Source: Vibrio breoganii
GTDB lineage: Bacteria > Pseudomonadota > Gammaproteobacteria > Enterobacterales > Vibrionaceae
Length of the DNA stretch: 64,000 bases
Assembly: GCF_001677275.1 (NCBI RefSeq)
Contig: NZ_CP016177.1
Coordinates: forward strand, 1,178,001-1,242,000
Direction: 5' to 3'
The notes beneath the pieces are model-generated. The model was not told the DNA's origin. It saw only the letters and a program-made list of their open reading frames with translations, and did not search any database. Shown here one piece after another: positions 61,999-64,000 of the stretch (positions within the stretch are counted from its first letter, which is position 1; each line of letters starts with the position of its first letter). The translations under genes were made by a program, and so were the position numbers.

Positions 61999-62372
61999 TC
62001 TGCAAACCTTTTTGCTACTCTTATTGAAGAAGATGATACCAAACCCTTGTCTAGGCAGTTATATGAATTTGGTTTCTATCAACAATGTTTTTCAATTTAC
62101 TGATTTTATTGGATAAAAAATGGACCTTTATCCTCAGGCATTGCCTATGATTAATGTTGCATAAGAGCGGGTTTGGTATAAAAAACGAACGAACGATCCC
62201 TTAATTGCAGTAGTAGGTCATAATAATTGAACTAAATTGTTGTAAAAATGGCGAATACTAAGCATATTTGCATGTTGTTGGCTACAGCAATAACGTAGAA
62301 TAAGGACCGCATGTTATGATTCATTCATGACGAACTTTGCGGCAAAAAAATAAAAAGTGTGGAGATACAAGT
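61999..62372. other. Intergenic region between polB and varA
   Basis: About 370 bases holding the divergent promoters of polB and varA. AT-rich, with a short ACGAACGAACGA run near 62188. I see no gene and no clear LexA operator. Confidence 0.5.
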
Positions 62373-63017
62373 TTGATTAATGTTTTCCTTGTAGATGATC
62401 ACGAGCTTGTACGCACAGGGATAAGACGTATTATTGAAGACGTCCGTGGAATGAATGTAGCAGGGGAAGCGCAAAGCGGTGAAGAATCTGTAAAATGGTG
62501 CCGAAATAACCATGTTGATGTAATCCTTATGGATATGAACATGCCCGGTATTGGTGGCCTTGAGGCCACAAAAAAAATCTTACGTTTTAACCCAGACGTT
62601 AAGATCATTGTGTTGACCGTTCATACGGAAAACCCATTCCCTACCAAAGTAATGCAAGCTGGTGCTGCTGGCTATCTTACCAAGGGAGCGGGCCCTGATG
62701 AAATGGTTAACGCAATTCGTATGGTGAACAGCGGTCAACGCTACATTTCACCTGAGATCGCTCAACAGATGGCTCTGAGTCAAGTTTCACATTCTTCTGA
62801 TAATCCTTTCAAGGACCTCTCGGAGCGTGAGCTACAAATCATGTTGATGATCACCAAAGGCCAGAAGGTCACGGATATTTCCGAACAGCTGAGCCTTAGC
62901 CCTAAAACAGTAAATAGCTATCGCTATAGACTGTTTAGCAAGCTAGATATCAGTGGTGACGTTGAATTGACTCACCTAGCTATTCGTCACGGAATGTTGG
63001 ATACAGAGACACTTTAG
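62373..63017 (+). CDS. varA: VarA (UvrY/GacA-type) response regulator
   Basis: A 214-residue NarL-type response regulator. The receiver domain starts [15 protein letters not shown], the phosphoacceptor is Asp54 in [10 protein letters not shown], and the output LuxR-type helix-turn-helix is near 145-205 ([46 protein letters not shown]). In Vibrio, VarS phosphorylates VarA, which turns on the CsrB-type small RNAs and so affects the carbon storage and quorum systems. TTG 62373 is chosen with GGAGAT upstream. Its stop overlaps the uvrC start. Confidence 0.95.
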   Translation: MINVFLVDDHELVRTGIRRIIEDVRGMNVAGEAQSGEESVKWCRNNHVDVILMDMNMPGIGGLEATKKILRFNPDVKIIVLTVHTENPFPTKVMQAGAAGYLTKGAGPDEMVNAIRMVNSGQRYISPEIAQQMALSQVSHSSDNPFKDLSERELQIMLMITKGQKVTDISEQLSLSPKTVNSYRYRLFSKLDISGDVELTHLAIRHGMLDTETL

Positions 63018-64000
63018 TGACAACAGGGTTCGACTCAGCCGCATTTCTTAAAACGGTTACCGACCAGCCCGGCGTTTATCGTATGTATAACGCCGAGGCT
63101 GTTGTTATTTATGTCGGCAAAGCCAAAGACCTAAAAAAACGCCTCAGCAGTTACTTCAGAAAAAAGCTCGATAACGAGAAAACGCGCGCCTTGGTCAGCC
63201 ATATTGATCACATAGACGTGACGGTGACGCATACCGAAACTGAAGCTCTTATTCTTGAGCATAACTACATTAAACAGTACTTACCCAAGTACAACGTTTT
63301 GCTTCGAGACGATAAATCCTATCCCTATATTTTCATCAGTAACCATAAGCATCCTCGCTTGTCTCTTCATCGCGGCTCTAAAAAGCGTAAAGGGGAGTAC
63401 TTTGGTCCTTATCCTGACTCTGGAGCAGTAAGGCAAACCCTGCACTTGCTACAGAAAATACTGCCGATGAGACAGTGTGAAGACACCATCTACGCCAACC
63501 GAACCAGACCGTGTTTGATGTACCAAATTGGCCGATGTGCTGCGCCGTGTGTCAGTAGCGTGATTTCTGATGAAGAATACGCAGACCTTGTGCAATGGGT
63601 TCGCTTGTTCTTACAAGGCAAAGACAAGCTGGTAGTAGGGCAACTGATTGACAAAATGGATGAAGCCAGCCGTACCCTGAAATTTGAACAAGCGGCTAAA
63701 TTTCGCGATCAAATTCAGGCAATAAGGCGAATTCAAGAGCAGCAATTTGTATCTGAAGATAGCTTCGATGATATCGACGTGCTCGGCTATGCCCAAGAAT
63801 CCGGTGTGGCGTGTATTCATATCTTGATGATCCGCCAAGGCAAGATATTGGGCAGTCGTAGCTTTTTTCCTAAGATCCCCAATAATAGCCCGCAAGACGA
63901 AATCTTTTACAGCTTCATTAGCCAGTATTACCTCAATCAATCAGAGGGTAGGGCACTGCCTAGCCGTTTGATATTTGCAGCAGGTCTGCTGGCTGAAGAA
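63017..64000 (+). CDS. uvrC: UvrC, excinuclease ABC subunit C (N-terminal part)
   Basis: Starts at GTG 63017, overlapping the varA stop by one base, and runs open to the window end, 328 codons. The GIY-YIG nuclease domain is present ([29 protein letters not shown]), then [39 protein letters not shown], the C-x-C-rich GRCAAPC region, and the UVR domain ([24 protein letters not shown]). It makes the dual incision in nucleotide excision repair with UvrAB. The varA-uvrC order is conserved in gammaproteobacteria. Confidence 0.95.
   Translation, partial: MTTGFDSAAFLKTVTDQPGVYRMYNAEAVVIYVGKAKDLKKRLSSYFRKKLDNEKTRALVSHIDHIDVTVTHTETEALILEHNYIKQYLPKYNVLLRDDKSYPYIFISNHKHPRLSLHRGSKKRKGEYFGPYPDSGAVRQTLHLLQKILPMRQCEDTIYANRTRPCLMYQIGRCAAPCVSSVISDEEYADLVQWVRLFLQGKDKLVVGQLIDKMDEASRTLKFEQAAKFRDQIQAIRRIQEQQFVSEDSFDDIDVLGYAQESGVACIHILMIRQGKILGSRSFFPKIPNNSPQDEIFYSFISQYYLNQSEGRALPSRLIFAAGLLAEE

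Noticed and set aside
61999-62100. LexA box upstream of polB
   Set aside because: I looked for CTG-N10-CAG patterns since E. coli polB is SOS-controlled; none of good quality was seen in the 100 bases upstream.
62188-62199. ACGAACGAACGA short tandem run
   Set aside because: Only three four-base units; too short to call a functional repeat.
1-64000. CRISPR arrays, tRNA or rRNA genes, complete IS elements or prophage
   Set aside because: No regularly spaced direct repeats, no cloverleaf-like or rRNA-like sequence and no transposase or phage genes were recognised by eye; a dedicated scan could still find short RNAs.

Overview
The window looks like chromosomal DNA of a marine gammaproteobacterium of the family Vibrionaceae, most likely a Vibrio. 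The protein set and local gene orders support this: a complete trpEGDCBA operon with trpG separate from trpD and trpC fused to trpF, the varA(uvrY)-uvrC pair, an AspS-type pilotin lipoprotein, two YdcH-family proteins, MaoP, an RND operon with two adaptors like V. cholerae vexIJK, and many TTG/GTG starts with good Shine-Dalgarno sequences. Species cannot be fixed from this alone. No rRNA, tRNA, CRISPR array, complete insertion sequence or prophage was seen.

Layout. 1-3.8 kb: end of a Dcu-type C4-dicarboxylate antiporter gene, then norR diverging from an fpr gene that sits behind three NorR-like enhancer sites and a near-perfect sigma-54 promoter, followed by a norW gene that has lost its first ~160 codons. 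4-11.7 kb: small RNA/DNA-binding and hypothetical genes, two acetyltransferase/monooxygenase genes, roxA (ycfD), a TrmH-like methyltransferase, metC and cls. 11.9-15.4 kb: a pseudouridine synthase-methyltransferase pair and the yciB-yciA-yciI-aspS operon. 15.4-19 kb: a TetR regulator behind a duplicated palindromic operator, driving a zinc-type quinone oxidoreductase gene broken by a one-base frameshift, then DsbA-like, YdcH and SDR genes. 19-24.6 kb: an unusual operon encoding a two-sensor/HAMP/MFS fusion protein and a periplasmic binding protein, then a dicarboxylate/amino-acid symporter gene with an upstream CRP-like site. 24.6-34.3 kb: trp operon with promoter, operator, leader peptide and attenuator, divergent rnm-yciO, then rluB. 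34.3-47.5 kb: assorted metabolic and envelope genes (PhzF, LdhA, fatty acid desaturase, YrhK, NIF3-like, MaoP, cytochrome b561, ABC half-transporter). 48-51.8 kb: a pair encoding a YiiX-like lipoprotein and an exported protein with an apparent nonsense mutation, and a DUF2202 protein. 52-59.2 kb: a MerR regulator fused to a methyltransferase, a 730-base AT-rich gap, and an RND efflux operon. 59.2-64 kb: yciU, polB, varA and the first 328 codons of uvrC.

Functional themes. Several genes match the E. coli 27-28 min neighbourhood (clsA, yciI, yciA, yciB, trp, yciV, yciO, rluB, with yciU detached), so much of the window is ancestral core. Parts that look remodelled or less explained are the NorR-controlled locus without norV, the sensor-MFS/binding-protein operon, the tandem-duplicated secreted 644-residue protein, the YiiX-like lipoprotein locus and the MerR-methyltransferase fusion. 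All assignments come from reading the sequence and from memory of families; no database search was run.
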